From contig NZ_JAFGYY010000005.1 of the NCBI RefSeq assembly GCF_017491605.1, positions 224,310 through 288,309 on the forward strand: a DNA stretch of 64,000 bases, given 5' to 3'. Shown here in pieces: positions 25,737 through 35,417 of the stretch. Made by a program: the position numbers and the translations under genes. The notes beneath the pieces are model-generated. The model had not been told where the DNA came from. It did not search any database and saw only the letters and a program-made list of their open reading frames with translations. This stretch comes from Pseudomonas sp. 30_B. Lineage in GTDB: Bacteria; Pseudomonadota; Gammaproteobacteria; Pseudomonadales; Pseudomonadaceae. Position 1 is the stretch's first letter. Every line of letters starts with the position of its first letter.

Positions 25737-26294
25737 TCAGCGCAGCAGTTGGTAGAAGATGGGGTTGTCATCGCACTGCCCACCGCCGCACTCCAGCACG
25801 GTGGACACCAGGTTTGCTGCGATCAGCACAGTGAACAGCACCGCCCCTGCCTTGCCCACCAACGAGAAGTGCGGAGCCCCATGATCGGAGCGCTCTTTCA
25901 GCAGCATCATCAGGGCAACGGCTACGATCACCAGCAGCGCAGCCACCACCGTCCAGGTGTAGAAATGCAGGCCGAGGAAGGGTGATCCATAGCCCGGATC
26001 TCCAGGGGTGATATGCAGGAATACCTGGCGCATGCCCACAGCCCCCGCCGTTATTGCGCCCAGCAGCGCCATGGCGTAATGACGGTTGCGGATGCCGAAG
26101 CGGACGTTGAACAGGAAACCGAAACCGATCAGGAGCATCCCGACCCGCTGCAACAGGCACAGCGGGCAAGGCAGTTCGGATTTCATCAGCTGGTAGTAGA
26201 ACGCGACCAGCAGCGCGGCGCAGATCGCATACAGGCCAAGGACGTTCAGCCAGTGCGGCAATCGGCTTTCGGACTGGAAGACAGACAGATTCAT
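25737..26294 (-). CDS. DsbB-like disulfide bond formation protein
   Basis: A 185-aa inner-membrane protein with four helices and two cysteine pairs: CPLC at about 43-46 (LPCPLCLLQRVGML, typical of DsbB) and CGGGQC at about 170-175. DsbB reoxidises a DsbA-type thiol oxidase using quinones. The second pair has closer spacing than in E. coli DsbB. It follows a DUF5993 gene with nine bases between, an association seen in many proteobacteria. Its partner DsbA is not in the window. Confidence 0.88.
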   Translation of the reverse strand: MNLSVFQSESRLPHWLNVLGLYAICAALLVAFYYQLMKSELPCPLCLLQRVGMLLIGFGFLFNVRFGIRNRHYAMALLGAITAGAVGMRQVFLHITPGDPGYGSPFLGLHFYTWTVVAALLVIVAVALMMLLKERSDHGAPHFSLVGKAGAVLFTVLIAANLVSTVLECGGGQCDDNPIFYQLLR

Positions 26295-26303
26295 GGCCAG
26301 CCC

Positions 26304-26462
26304 TCAGAACGACAAGGTCAACGGGTCGGTGACGTGGTGATCGAACCACCCCAGGGTCACCAGCAGCAGTGCCAGCCACAACGCGTAGCTGGCCCCGGTT
26401 TTCCCCATAAGAGTGCTGACGGCTGCGCAGAGCGCGATCAGAAACGGCAGGAACATGTACAT
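26304..26462 (-). CDS. DUF5993 family small membrane protein, 52 aa
   Basis: MYMFLPFLIALCAAVSTLMG begins a 52-aa product with two membrane helices and the tail WFDHHVTDPLTLSF, which matches the DUF5993 family that accompanies DsbB-like proteins. GAGG precedes the ATG at 26462. It is cotranscribed with the DsbB-like gene. The function is unknown; it may assemble with or stabilise DsbB. Confidence 0.82.
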   Translation of the reverse strand: MYMFLPFLIALCAAVSTLMGKTGASYALWLALLLVTLGWFDHHVTDPLTLSF

Positions 26463-26604
26463 CGGCGTTACCTCGCTCCGCAGCGGGAGCAGAAAGGAGA
26501 TTCAGCCGCCGGGTCCCGGCGGCGCCGCCTGTACATTAGCGGTCACCGCCTGGAGAGATTTCTCGATTCCGTGGAGTCCTTTCCCAAACGCTTGCGTCGG
26601 TCAC

Positions 26605-27702
26605 TCAAACGCGACGCAGCCGCTCCGCCGCATTCAGCAGCAGTGCCTCGGTGCCGCTCCAGCCCAGGCAGCCGTCGGTGATCGACACGCCGTAGCGCAG
26701 CTCGCCGGACAGAGGCTGGCAGCCGTCGAACAGATGACTCTCCAGCATCACGCCACGCAGCGAAGCGTCGCCGGCCAGGCGCTGGTCGAGCACGCTGTCC
26801 AGCACCGCCGGCTGGCGCAGCGGGTCCTTGCCGCTGTTGGCGTGGCTGCAATCCACCATGATGTTCGGCTCGAGACCGAGCTTCTCCAGTCCCTGGCGAA
26901 TCTGCTGCACGCTGGCCGCATCGAAGTTCGGGCCAGCGTGACCGCCGCGCAGCACTAGATGAGTATCCGGGTTGCCCTGGGTCTGCACCAGCGACGGACG
27001 ACCCAGCGCATCGATGCCGAAGTGCTGGTGCGGGTGCGCCGCCGAGCGCATGGCGTCGGTGGCGATGCCGATGCTGCCGTCGGTGCCGTTCTTGAAGCCC
27101 ACCGGCAGGTCGAGGCCGCTGACCATCTCGCGGTGCACCTGGGATTCGCTGGTGCGCGCACCGATGGCGGCCCAGCCCAGCAGGTCGTCGAAGTAGCCGG
27201 CCACCAGCGGTTGCAGCAGTTCGGTGGCGATCGGTAGGCCGCGTTCGAGCATGCCCAGCATCAGCCGGCGCGACAGTTCCAGGCCGCCGGCCATGTCGCC
27301 GCTGCCGTCCAGTTGCGGGTCGTAGACCAGGCCTTTCCAGCCGACGGTGGTGCGCGGTTTTTCAACGTAGGCGCGCATCACCAGCAGCAACTGGTCGCTC
27401 ACCTGCGGCGCCAGTTCGGCGAGGCGGTCGGCGTATTCGAGGGCGGAAACGGGGTCGTGCAGCGAGCAGGGGCCGATGACGACCAGCAGGCGCGGATCTC
27501 GGCCATCGAGCACGGCGCGGATTGCCTCGCGGCCTTCGCGGACGCGGTGGGCCATGGCGGCGGACAGCGGCAGGCGCTGACGCAGTTCGGCGGGGCTCGG
27601 CAGCGGCTGTTCGCGGCGGCGGGCGGAGGGCAGCGGCAGGTCGAGGACTTCGGCGGAGGCTGCGTGTTTGGGGCGGATCAGGGCGGAGGTGGAAGCGTTC
27701 AT
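26605..27702 (-). CDS. 3-deoxy-7-phosphoheptulonate (DAHP) synthase, class I
   Basis: A 365-aa enzyme condensing PEP and erythrose 4-phosphate, the first step of aromatic amino acid synthesis. Signatures are VVIGPCSLHDPVSALEYADR, MRAYVEKPRTTVGWKGL, GARTSESQVHREM, PVGFKNGTDGS and IMVDCSHANSGKD. It is of the AroF/G/H type; which amino acid inhibits it cannot be decided from what I see. It sits amid cobalamin genes (cobN on one side, chlI on the other), with two aromatic-rich leader peptides and a terminator upstream. Confidence 0.95.
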   Translation of the reverse strand: MNASTSALIRPKHAASAEVLDLPLPSARRREQPLPSPAELRQRLPLSAAMAHRVREGREAIRAVLDGRDPRLLVVIGPCSLHDPVSALEYADRLAELAPQVSDQLLLVMRAYVEKPRTTVGWKGLVYDPQLDGSGDMAGGLELSRRLMLGMLERGLPIATELLQPLVAGYFDDLLGWAAIGARTSESQVHREMVSGLDLPVGFKNGTDGSIGIATDAMRSAAHPHQHFGIDALGRPSLVQTQGNPDTHLVLRGGHAGPNFDAASVQQIRQGLEKLGLEPNIMVDCSHANSGKDPLRQPAVLDSVLDQRLAGDASLRGVMLESHLFDGCQPLSGELRYGVSITDGCLGWSGTEALLLNAAERLRRV

Positions 27703-27750
27703 CTGACTGGCATCCTTGGCCGGCGCGGTGGTCTTTCCGCGCTCGGCGCT

Positions 27751-27849
27751 CTATCTAAGTGTTCGTGGCAAGGCTCGTTGGGTGGCACGCAGCGCGCTGC
27801 TAAATCGCCAGTCGGAGTTGCGGTAATAGCGGTAATAGGTGGTGTTCAT
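27751..27849 (-). CDS. Tyr-rich leader peptide candidate upstream of DAHP synthase
   Basis: ATG at 27849 follows AGAGGA and encodes 32 aa beginning MNTTYYRYYRNSDWRF: four Tyr, then Trp and Phe in the first 16 codons. It ends 48 bases before the DAHP synthase ATG. After its stop, GCGCGG and CCGCGC can pair. The density of aromatic codons before an aromatic biosynthetic gene suggests ribosome-mediated attenuation. No T-run follows, so control of translation would be likelier here. Confidence 0.6.
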   Translation of the reverse strand: MNTTYYRYYRNSDWRFSSALRATQRALPRTLR

Positions 27850-27919
27850 GTGTCGATCCTCTGTCCGGGCGTTTTGGCCCGATTCAATTGGTTGGCAATG
27901 CGTTGGCCTTGTGGGCCGG

Positions 27920-27955
27920 AAAAAACAAAAACCCCGGTCGGGTTGCCGACCGGGG
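27920..27955 (-). terminator. Terminator/attenuator upstream of DAHP synthase
   Basis: On the minus strand CCCCGGTCGG and CCGACCGGGG form a 10-bp stem with a 4-base loop, followed by TTTTTGTTTTTT. It lies 53 bases after the stop of the leader peptide at 28009-28143 and about 220 bases before the DAHP synthase start, as expected for a leader attenuator. Confidence 0.9.
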
Positions 27956-28008
27956 TTTGAAGAATCTCTCTGGTTGGCGACCCTGCTTGCTAGGGCGCCT
28001 GTGGGGTA

Positions 28009-28143
28009 TCAGGCGCGCCTTTGGCTAAACCAATACCCATAGAAGAAATAACCGGCAGCCACGGCCAGAACCTGCGCACGAGCAACCACGGAGCCGATGG
28101 CACCGAGGCGGGCGAGGGACTGGATGGATAGGCTAGACGGCAT
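28009..28143 (-). CDS. Aromatic-rich leader peptide, 44 aa, with attenuator
   Basis: ATG at 28143 follows GGAG at seven bases. The 44-aa product carries YFFYGYWF at residues 32-39, eight residues of which seven are aromatic, near its C-terminus. A strong terminator follows 53 bases after the stop and then the DAHP synthase gene. This is the classic layout of an amino acid attenuator: stalling at Tyr/Phe/Trp codons would favour an antiterminator. I could not fix the alternative pairing by eye. Another reading is a small membrane protein (AQVLAVAAGYFFYGYWF). Confidence 0.72.
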   Translation of the reverse strand: MPSSLSIQSLARLGAIGSVVARAQVLAVAAGYFFYGYWFSQRRA

Positions 28144-28167
28144 GATGTTCTCCGTGGAATAGGAGCC

Positions 28168-28196
28168 AACTTACTGCATCGCGAGGCGCCGATCAA
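28168..28196 (-). promoter_or_regulatory. Sigma-70 promoter for the DAHP synthase leader
   Basis: On the minus strand TTGATC (28191-28196) and TAAGTT (28168-28173) are separated by 17 bases, with the leader ATG about 25 bases further on. The rest of the 583 bases between DAHP synthase and chlI holds the two leader peptides and the terminator. Confidence 0.6.
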
Positions 28197-28286
28197 TGAC
28201 TTGAATCTATCGATCCGATGGACACGGGTCGCACCTCCTAGTCCCGGTTCGCTACCATGCACGGACGCAATCCGCAGGACATCCCC

Positions 28287-29294
28287 ATGAGCGCCCTTCC
28301 CCATTTCCCACTGGCCGCCGTCGTCGGCGCCGATGAGCTGAAGCTGGCCCTGTGCCTGGTGGCCATCGACCCCGCCATCGGCGGCGTGCTGATCGAAGGG
28401 CCGCGCGGCATGGCCAAGTCCACCCTGGCGCGCGGCGTGGCCGACCTGCTCGACGGCGGGCGCTTCGTCACCCTGCCGCTGGGCGCCAGCGAGGAACGCA
28501 TCGTCGGCACCCTCGACCTGGACGCGGCGCTGGGCGAAGGCCGCGCGCAGTTCTCCCCCGGCGTGCTGGCCCATGCCCACGGCGGCGTGCTCTATGTGGA
28601 TGAAGTGAACCTGCTGCCCGACCACCTGGTCGACCTGCTGCTCGACGTGGCTGCCAGCGGGGTCAACCTGATCGAACGCGACGGCCTGTCCCACAGCCAC
28701 CCGGCGCGCTTCGTGCTGATCGGCACCATGAACCCCGAGGAAGGCGAACTACGTCCGCAACTGCTGGACCGCTTCGGCCTCAAGGTGCAGCTGGAAGGTG
28801 TGCCGGCGCCGACCGAGCGCGCCGAGATCGTCCGCCGCCGACTGGCCTTCGATGCCGACCCGCAGGCTTTCCTGAATCAGTGGCAAGGCGCGCAGCAAGC
28901 CCTGCAACAACGCTGCAGTGATGCGCGCCAGCAGTTGGCGGCGATTCCGCTGGATGACGCTGCGCTAGATGACATTGCCGAGCGCTGCCACGCCGCCGGC
29001 GTCGACGGCCTGCGCGCCGACCTCGTCTGGCTGCGTGCCGCCCGCGCCCATGCCGCCTGGCGCGGCGCAAGTTCCATCGAGGCACAGGACATCGATGCGG
29101 TCGAGCACTTCGCCCTCGCCCATCGCCGTCGTCCCCCGCCAGCGCAGTCGAGCCCGCCGCCGCAGTCGTCTTCCAGCCAATCCCAGGCATCGTCCAATGC
29201 CTCCAACGGCGAAGGCCAATGGGGCGAACTGCCCGCGCAGAGTGTTGCCATGGGAGAACGCCGGCAACTGACGGGCTGGCCAAAAAAGCCCTGA
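28287..29294 (+). CDS. chlI: ChlI-type AAA+ chelatase subunit
   Basis: A 335-aa AAA+ ATPase of the BchI/ChlI/ChlD family. Walker A is GPRGMAKSTLARG (about 34-46), Walker B GGVLYVDEVNLLPDHLVDLL (about 101-120), and RFVLIGTMNPEEGELRPQL includes sensor I. After about residue 285 comes a Pro/Ser/Gln-rich linker (RRRPPPAQSSPPPQSSSSQS) of the kind that joins the AAA and VWA domains in ChlD. The start at MSALPHFPLAAVVG has AGGA upstream. The last codons CCA AAA AAG CCC TGA carry a frameshift cassette into the next frame. It probably works with CobN. Confidence 0.93.
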   Translation: MSALPHFPLAAVVGADELKLALCLVAIDPAIGGVLIEGPRGMAKSTLARGVADLLDGGRFVTLPLGASEERIVGTLDLDAALGEGRAQFSPGVLAHAHGGVLYVDEVNLLPDHLVDLLLDVAASGVNLIERDGLSHSHPARFVLIGTMNPEEGELRPQLLDRFGLKVQLEGVPAPTERAEIVRRRLAFDADPQAFLNQWQGAQQALQQRCSDARQQLAAIPLDDAALDDIAERCHAAGVDGLRADLVWLRAARAHAAWRGASSIEAQDIDAVEHFALAHRRRPPPAQSSPPPQSSSSQSQASSNASNGEGQWGELPAQSVAMGERRQLTGWPKKP

Positions 29295-29950
29295 GCATCC
29301 GCCCGCGCCCGGCCCCAGGCGCGGATGCCAACCCTCGACCCGGCCAGCTTGCCGGCGGCCGCAGCGGCGCCCGCCAAGCAGGCGCGCACGGCCGCATCGA
29401 CTGGCCCGCCACCCTGCGCAACGGCCGCCCGCAACGCCGCGCCGACCTGGTGCTGCGCGCCCGCAGCCGCAAGCCCGGCGAACTCTGGCTGGTGATCGTC
29501 GACGCCTCCGCGAGCACCCGCCGCCACGGCGCCCTCGCCCAGGCCAAGGGGCTGCTCGCCGACACCGTCGAACAGGCTTACCGGCAACGCGCACGCCTCG
29601 CCGTGCTGCATGCCACCGGCGCACAACCGCGCTGGCTGTGGCAGGGGCAGAAGGCTTCGGTGCAATTAAAGGAGTGGCTGGAACAACTCGGCGCGGGTGG
29701 CGGCACGCCGCTGATCGAAGCGCTGCAGCAAGCACGCGACTGGCTGGAAAAGCGCCAACGACAAAAGCCCAACGAGCATCAGCGGTTGCTGGTACTCACC
29801 GATGGACGCTTGCAGGACTGGCCGGCGTTACCTGCGATGACCTGTCCGACGTTGCTGGTGGATATCGAGGGTGGCTCGGTGCGGCTGGGGCGGGCGCGGA
29901 AGCTGGCGGAACAGCTCGACGCGGACTATCGGCCGATCGCCGAGCTCTGA
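29219..29950 (+). CDS. VWA domain of ChlD/CobT-type subunit, probably reached by -1 frameshift
   Basis: An open frame in the -1 phase relative to chlI. From ALSIRPRPAPG onward it encodes a VWA domain with the MIDAS motif DASAS (LVIVDASASTRRHG), the Thr loop GGGTPL and Asp in LTDGRLQDW. The only in-frame ATG is at 29219, 76 bases inside chlI, with AAGG upstream; translated from there its first 23 residues look like an alternative frame. The better reading is a 554-aa fusion made by -1 frameshifting at 29282-29288: 334 residues of ChlI plus 220 of VWA, which gives a ChlD-type medium subunit for CobN. Confidence 0.85.
   Translation: MGRTARAECCHGRTPATDGLAKKALSIRPRPAPGADANPRPGQLAGGRSGARQAGAHGRIDWPATLRNGRPQRRADLVLRARSRKPGELWLVIVDASASTRRHGALAQAKGLLADTVEQAYRQRARLAVLHATGAQPRWLWQGQKASVQLKEWLEQLGAGGGTPLIEALQQARDWLEKRQRQKPNEHQRLLVLTDGRLQDWPALPAMTCPTLLVDIEGGSVRLGRARKLAEQLDADYRPIAEL
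29282..29328 (+). other. Programmed -1 frameshift cassette (chlI to chlD)
   Basis: The heptamer A AAA AAG at 29282-29288 is in the zero-frame phase CCA AAA AAG. Six bases (CCCTGA, including the chlI stop) separate it from a stem-loop: GCATCCGC (29295-29302) with GCGGATGC (29321-29328), and GCC/GGC inside it. After slippage the next codons read GCC CTG AGC ATC, entering the VWA frame. -1 frameshifting making both small and medium subunits from chlD genes of B12 producers is reported in the literature. Confidence 0.85.
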
Positions 29951-30015
29951 GAATCGGCCTACCCGCAGCTTGCACAACCCCATCCAGATTCATCGACGGC
30001 CGCCAGATCGCCCCG

Positions 30016-30744
30016 TCAGTTATCCAGAAACGGCTCCAGCGCCATCCACAACGCCTCGACACTCTCGAACTCCCGATCCACCGCCGGCAACTGCGGCCGC
30101 GCCAGGATCAGTACCGGCACGTCCCGTTCGCGGGCGACCTGGAGCTTGGGCTCGGTGGCCTGGCTGCCGCTGTTCTTGCTGACCAGCACGTCGGTGTCCA
30201 GGCGGGCGAACAACTCGCGCTCGCCGTCGAGGGTGAAGGGGCCGCGCGCACCCAGTACTTCAGCGCGATCATTGCCCGGCAGATTCTGCAGGCAGCGCAC
30301 GGTCCAGCGCTGGTGGGCGGGAATCTCGTCCAGGTGCTCCAGCGGCTCGCGGCCCAGGGTGAACAGCGGACGGCGGAAGTCCTTGAGCGCCTCGATCAAC
30401 CCCGGCCAGTCTGCTACCTCGCGCCAGTCGTCCCCAGCCCCGGTCTGCCAGCCGGGGCGGCGCAATGCCCAGCAGGGGACGCCGGCCAACTGCGCGGCGC
30501 GGGCGGCGTTGGCGCTGATTTGCGCGGCGTAGGGATGGGTGGCGTCGAGCAGCAGGTCGAAACCGCGCTCGCGGATGAAACCGGCGAGGCCCTCGGCTCC
30601 GCCGTAACCGCCCACGCGTACTTCGCAGATGAGATCGTCCGGCACCTTGCCCAACCCGGCGAGGCTGTAGAGATGCTGCGGACTGAGGCGCCGCGCGATG
30701 GCCAGCGCTTCACCGATTCCGCCGAGCAGCAGGACACGTTTCAT
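30016..30744 (-). CDS. cobK: Precorrin-6A reductase CobK
   Basis: A 242-aa NADPH-dependent reductase converting precorrin-6A to precorrin-6B. The N-terminus [20 protein letters not shown] binds [25 protein letters not shown] and [20 protein letters not shown] are the family's conserved blocks. It starts at 30744, overlapping the cbiD stop by four bases (ATGA). The upstream extension of the frame lies inside cbiD and is rejected. Confidence 0.95.
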   Translation of the reverse strand: MKRVLLLGGIGEALAIARRLSPQHLYSLAGLGKVPDDLICEVRVGGYGGAEGLAGFIRERGFDLLLDATHPYAAQISANAARAAQLAGVPCWALRRPGWQTGAGDDWREVADWPGLIEALKDFRRPLFTLGREPLEHLDEIPAHQRWTVRCLQNLPGNDRAEVLGARGPFTLDGERELFARLDTDVLVSKNSGSQATEPKLQVARERDVPVLILARPQLPAVDREFESVEALWMALEPFLDN

Positions 30745-31838
30745 CTCACCTCCAGCGCTTCGCCCACCAGGTTGCCCTGACGGTCGATGGCAAAGACTTC
30801 CAGCGCCACTTCGTCCGGTACGATGCGCCGGGCGAAGGCCAGCGCGCGGGCGCAGACGGCGTCGCCCAGGGCGATGCCCTCGGCGCTGCACAGCGCCAGC
30901 GCCTGCTGGCTGGTGTTGGCTTCGCGCATGTGCTGTTGCAGCTCCGCCGACGCGCCGATCTCCGCCGCCCATTCGGCCAACTGCGGAAGGTCGATGCTGG
31001 AGTGGCGGCTGTGCAGGTCCATGTGGCCGGCCGCGAGCTTGCTGATCTTGCCGAAGCCGCCACAGACGCTGAAGCGCTCCACCGGTGCCTTGCGCAGGTG
31101 CTTGAGCGCGGCGCCGGCGAAGTCGCCCATCTCGATCAGCGCGGTGTCATCAAAACCGTAGCGCCGGCGCATGGCGTCCTCGCTGGCGTTGCCGGTGCAG
31201 GCGGCCAGGTGGCGGAAGCCGTTGGCGCGGGCGACGTCGATCCCCTGCTGGATCGAGGCGATGTAGGCCGAGCAGGAGAAGGGCCGGACGATGCCGGTGG
31301 TGCCAAGGATGGACAGCCCGCCGAGGATGCCCAGGCGCGGGTTCATGGTCTTGAGCGCCAGCTCGGCGCCGCCCTCGACGCTGATCGTGACCTCGAAGCC
31401 GCCGGCATAACCACACTCGGCCGCCAGCGCGGCGAGGTTATCCTGCATCATCTGGCGCGGCACCGGGTTGATCGCCGGCTCGCCCACCGCCAGCACCAGG
31501 CCGGGCTTGGTCACGGTGCCAACGCCTTCTCCGGCATGGAAACGCACACCCGGTTCGGCGCTCAGGGCGACGTAGGCGAAGACCAGCGCCCCGTGGGTCA
31601 CGTCCGGATCGTCACCGGCATCCTTCAGCGTGCCCGCCTCGGCGCCGCCGGCGGTCAGCCGGCAGAACTCCAGGCGCAGGGTGGCGACGCGCTCCTTGGG
31701 CAGGGCGATCTGCGCCGCATCGGTGGCCTCGCCGGTCAGCAGCAGGCGCGCCGCCGCCAGGCTGGTGGCGGTAGCGCAGCTGCCGGTGGTGTAGCCGCTA
31801 CGCAGCGGGCGGGGTTCCTCGTGGGTTTCTTCACGCAT
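30741..31838 (-). CDS. cbiD: Cobalt-precorrin-5B C1-methyltransferase CbiD
   Basis: A 365-aa CbiD-family enzyme: [20 protein letters not shown] near the N-terminus, [20 protein letters not shown], and [20 protein letters not shown]. CbiD is the C1 methyltransferase of the anaerobic pathway; here it replaces CobF of the aerobic one, as in other pseudomonads. It is coupled downstream to cobK and starts three bases after the cobL stop. Confidence 0.95.
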   Translation of the reverse strand: MREETHEEPRPLRSGYTTGSCATATSLAAARLLLTGEATDAAQIALPKERVATLRLEFCRLTAGGAEAGTLKDAGDDPDVTHGALVFAYVALSAEPGVRFHAGEGVGTVTKPGLVLAVGEPAINPVPRQMMQDNLAALAAECGYAGGFEVTISVEGGAELALKTMNPRLGILGGLSILGTTGIVRPFSCSAYIASIQQGIDVARANGFRHLAACTGNASEDAMRRRYGFDDTALIEMGDFAGAALKHLRKAPVERFSVCGGFGKISKLAAGHMDLHSRHSSIDLPQLAEWAAEIGASAELQQHMREANTSQQALALCSAEGIALGDAVCARALAFARRIVPDEVALEVFAIDRQGNLVGEALEVR

Positions 31839-31841
31839 GCT

Positions 31842-33053
31842 TCAATCGGCCAGCGGTTTCCAGACTTCCAACAGGGTAATCGGCAACGCCGCGCGCCAGG
31901 TATCGAAACCACCCAGCGGCTGGGCCTGGGCCACGGAAAGACGGGTCAGTTCGCCGCCAATGCGTTCGCGCCAGCCCACCAGTGTCGCCTCGCTCTGCAG
32001 CGTGACGGCATTGGCCACCAGGCGACCGCCGGGCTTGAGCTGCTCCCAGCAGTGCTCGAACACGCCGGGCACGGTCACGCCGCCGCCGATGAAGATGGCG
32101 TCGGGGCGCTCCAGTCCTTGCAGAGCATCCGGCGCTGCACCGCAGACCAATTGCAAGGCCGGTACGCCGAGGGCATCACGGTTGAAGCGAATATGTTCCT
32201 GGCGCCCCTCGTTGGCTTCGATGGCGAGCGCGCGGCAACTCGGGTGCGCACGCATCCACTCGATGCCGATGGAGCCACAGCCAGCGCCGACGTCCCAGAG
32301 CAGTTCGCCGGGCCTCGGCGCCAGCCGTGCCAGGGTCACGGCGCGCACATCGCGCTTGGTCAGCTGGCCGTCGTGGCGGAAAACGTCATCCAGCAAACCG
32401 GTGGTCAATGACAGGCGAACGGCGTCGGCGCCCGCCACGCATTCCACCGCCACCAGATTCAGGGCGGCGGTCTCGCTCAGCGACCAGTCGCTGGCCAGTC
32501 CGTCGATGCGCCGCTCGGACTCACCGCCCAGATGCTCCAGCACGCTGATCCGGCTCGGGCCGAAACCGCGCTCGCGCAGCAGCGCGGCGATGGCCGCCGG
32601 GCTCTCGCCGTCATTGCTGAGAATCAGCAGCTTCACGCCGTCATGCACCTGAGCCTGGAGCGCGGCCAATGGGCGCGCGACCAGCGACAGCAGCGTGCAG
32701 TCCTGCAGGGCCCAGCCCAGCCGAGCCGCCGCCAGCGATGCGGAGGACGGCGCAGGAAGTACGAGCATTTCCCCGGACGGAATCTGCCGCGCCAGGCTCG
32801 CGCCGACTCCGAACAGCATCGGGTCACCGCTGGCCAGCACGCAGGTCGGCTCACCGCGCCGGTGCAGTACCGGCTCCAGGCTGAAGGGGCTCGGCCAGGC
32901 CTGGCGGTTGGCTCGCAGGCAATGCGGCAGCAGCTCCAGCTGGCGCGGCGCACCGATCACCTCGCTGGCGGCAAGCAGGGCGCGGCGCGCGGCCTTGCCG
33001 AGGCCGGCGTAACCGTCCTCGCCGATGCCGACGATGGTCAGCCAGGGCGTCAT
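31842..33053 (-). CDS. cobL: Precorrin-6Y C5,15-methyltransferase CobL (CbiE-CbiT fusion)
   Basis: A 403-aa bifunctional enzyme that methylates C5 and C15 and decarboxylates the acetate at C12. The N-terminal CbiE part (about 1-200) starts [20 protein letters not shown] and has [16 protein letters not shown]. The C-terminal CbiT part (about 230-403) has the SAM motif [20 protein letters not shown] and PDAIFIGGG. The start at 33053 follows AGAGGA. It is first in the cobL-cbiD-cobK operon, divergent from the cobG riboswitch region. Confidence 0.95.
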   Translation of the reverse strand: MTPWLTIVGIGEDGYAGLGKAARRALLAASEVIGAPRQLELLPHCLRANRQAWPSPFSLEPVLHRRGEPTCVLASGDPMLFGVGASLARQIPSGEMLVLPAPSSASLAAARLGWALQDCTLLSLVARPLAALQAQVHDGVKLLILSNDGESPAAIAALLRERGFGPSRISVLEHLGGESERRIDGLASDWSLSETAALNLVAVECVAGADAVRLSLTTGLLDDVFRHDGQLTKRDVRAVTLARLAPRPGELLWDVGAGCGSIGIEWMRAHPSCRALAIEANEGRQEHIRFNRDALGVPALQLVCGAAPDALQGLERPDAIFIGGGVTVPGVFEHCWEQLKPGGRLVANAVTLQSEATLVGWRERIGGELTRLSVAQAQPLGGFDTWRAALPITLLEVWKPLAD

Positions 33054-33136
33054 GGGAATTCCTCTGAAGGGATGCGACGATCGATCCGACGGGCAGGCTT
33101 GTTCCGCCCTCGGGCAAAGCAGGCATAATACCCGCA

Positions 33137-33356
33137 TCGTCGGTGCTCGTAGGACGCTTCGCATTGATCAGCGATGCATCCGGGAGCCGAAGAGGGAACA
33201 CGGAAAAAACCGTGGCTGCCCCCGCAACTGTAAGCAGCGAGTCCGCGCAATTCGATCGCCTGGCAGGGCAAGTGCCCGCTGCCGTCGATCTGGCCACTGG
33301 GTTACCGGGAAGGCCGCGCTGGATGAGGACCTGCCAGCCAGGAGACCTGCCGACGA
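33137..33356 (+). promoter_or_regulatory. Cobalamin riboswitch before cobG
   Basis: CGTCGG at 33138 and CCGACG at 33350 close P1. In between come GGGAGCCGAAGAGGGAA, GTGGCTGCCCCCGCAACTGT and GCCAGCCAGGAGACCTGCC. A CATAAT at 33124 may be the -10 of its promoter. It controls the cobG-H-I-J set. The 392-base gap between cobL and cobG holds only this element and the hairpin after it. Confidence 0.96.
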
Positions 33357-33423
33357 GACCAGTCGCGCGTGCAGACATCGAGCGGGGTGTATCGGTGTCG
33401 TGAAGTCCCCTTGGGGGATTCGC

Positions 33424-33445
33424 AGGTCACCGCGACCCAGCCCTG

Positions 33446-33452
<7 letters not shown>
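33424..33452 (+). promoter_or_regulatory. Hairpin over the cobG start, possible riboswitch expression platform
   Basis: AGGTCACC (33424-33431) and GGTGACCT (33445-33452) are perfect complements. The second arm includes the GTG start at 33446 and the first arm contains the only AGG near it. Upstream TCCCC/GGGGA can form another hairpin. This could hide the start when cobalamin is bound. Confidence 0.5.
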
Positions 33453-34790
<1,338 letters not shown>

Positions 34791-34798
<8 letters not shown>

Positions 34799-35417
34799 TT
34801 ACATCCGCGACGGCCAGGCGATCTACCGCCAATCCTTTGCCACCATCCGCGCCGAAGCCGACCTGTCCGGCATCCCCGCCGACCTGGAAAAACTCGCCGT
34901 GCGGGTGATCCACGCCTGCGGCATGGTCGACGTCGTGCAGGACCTGCGCTTCTCCGCCGGCGCCGGGGCCATCGGCCGGGCGGCGCTGGCCGCCGGCGCG
35001 CCGATTCTCTGCGATGCGCGGATGGTCGCCGAGGGCATCACCCGCGCGCGCCTGCCGGCGCACAACGAGGTGATCTGCACCCTCAATGACCCGGATGTCC
35101 CGGCGCTCGCCCGTGAGCTGGGCAACACCCGCTCGGCGGTGGCGCTGGAGCACTGGCGCGAGCACCTGGAAGGCAGCGTGGTGGTGATCGGCAACGCGCC
35201 GACCGCCCTCTTCTACCTGCTGGAAATGCTCGACGCCGGCGCACCGAAACCGGCGCTGATCCTCGGTTTCCCGGTGGGCTTCGTCGGCGCCATGGAGTCC
35301 AAGGACGCCCTCGCCGCCGACAGCCGCGGCGTGCCCTACGTGATCGTCCGCGGCCGCCGTGGCGGCAGCGCGATGGCGGCCGCCGCGGTGAACGCCCTGG
35401 CCACGGAGGTGGAGTGA
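34791..35417 (+). CDS. cobH: Precorrin-8X methylmutase CobH
   Basis: A 208-aa enzyme that moves the C11 methyl to C12, giving hydrogenobyrinate. Signatures are [16 protein letters not shown] (with the conserved catalytic His), [35 protein letters not shown] and [13 protein letters not shown]. It starts eight bases before the cobG stop and ends in a TGATG junction with cobI, so the set is tightly coupled. Confidence 0.97.

Noticed and set aside
33061..33136. Promoter pair TTGTTC / CATAAT before the cobG riboswitch
   Set aside because: The spacing of 19 bases is poor; mentioned only as a possible -10.
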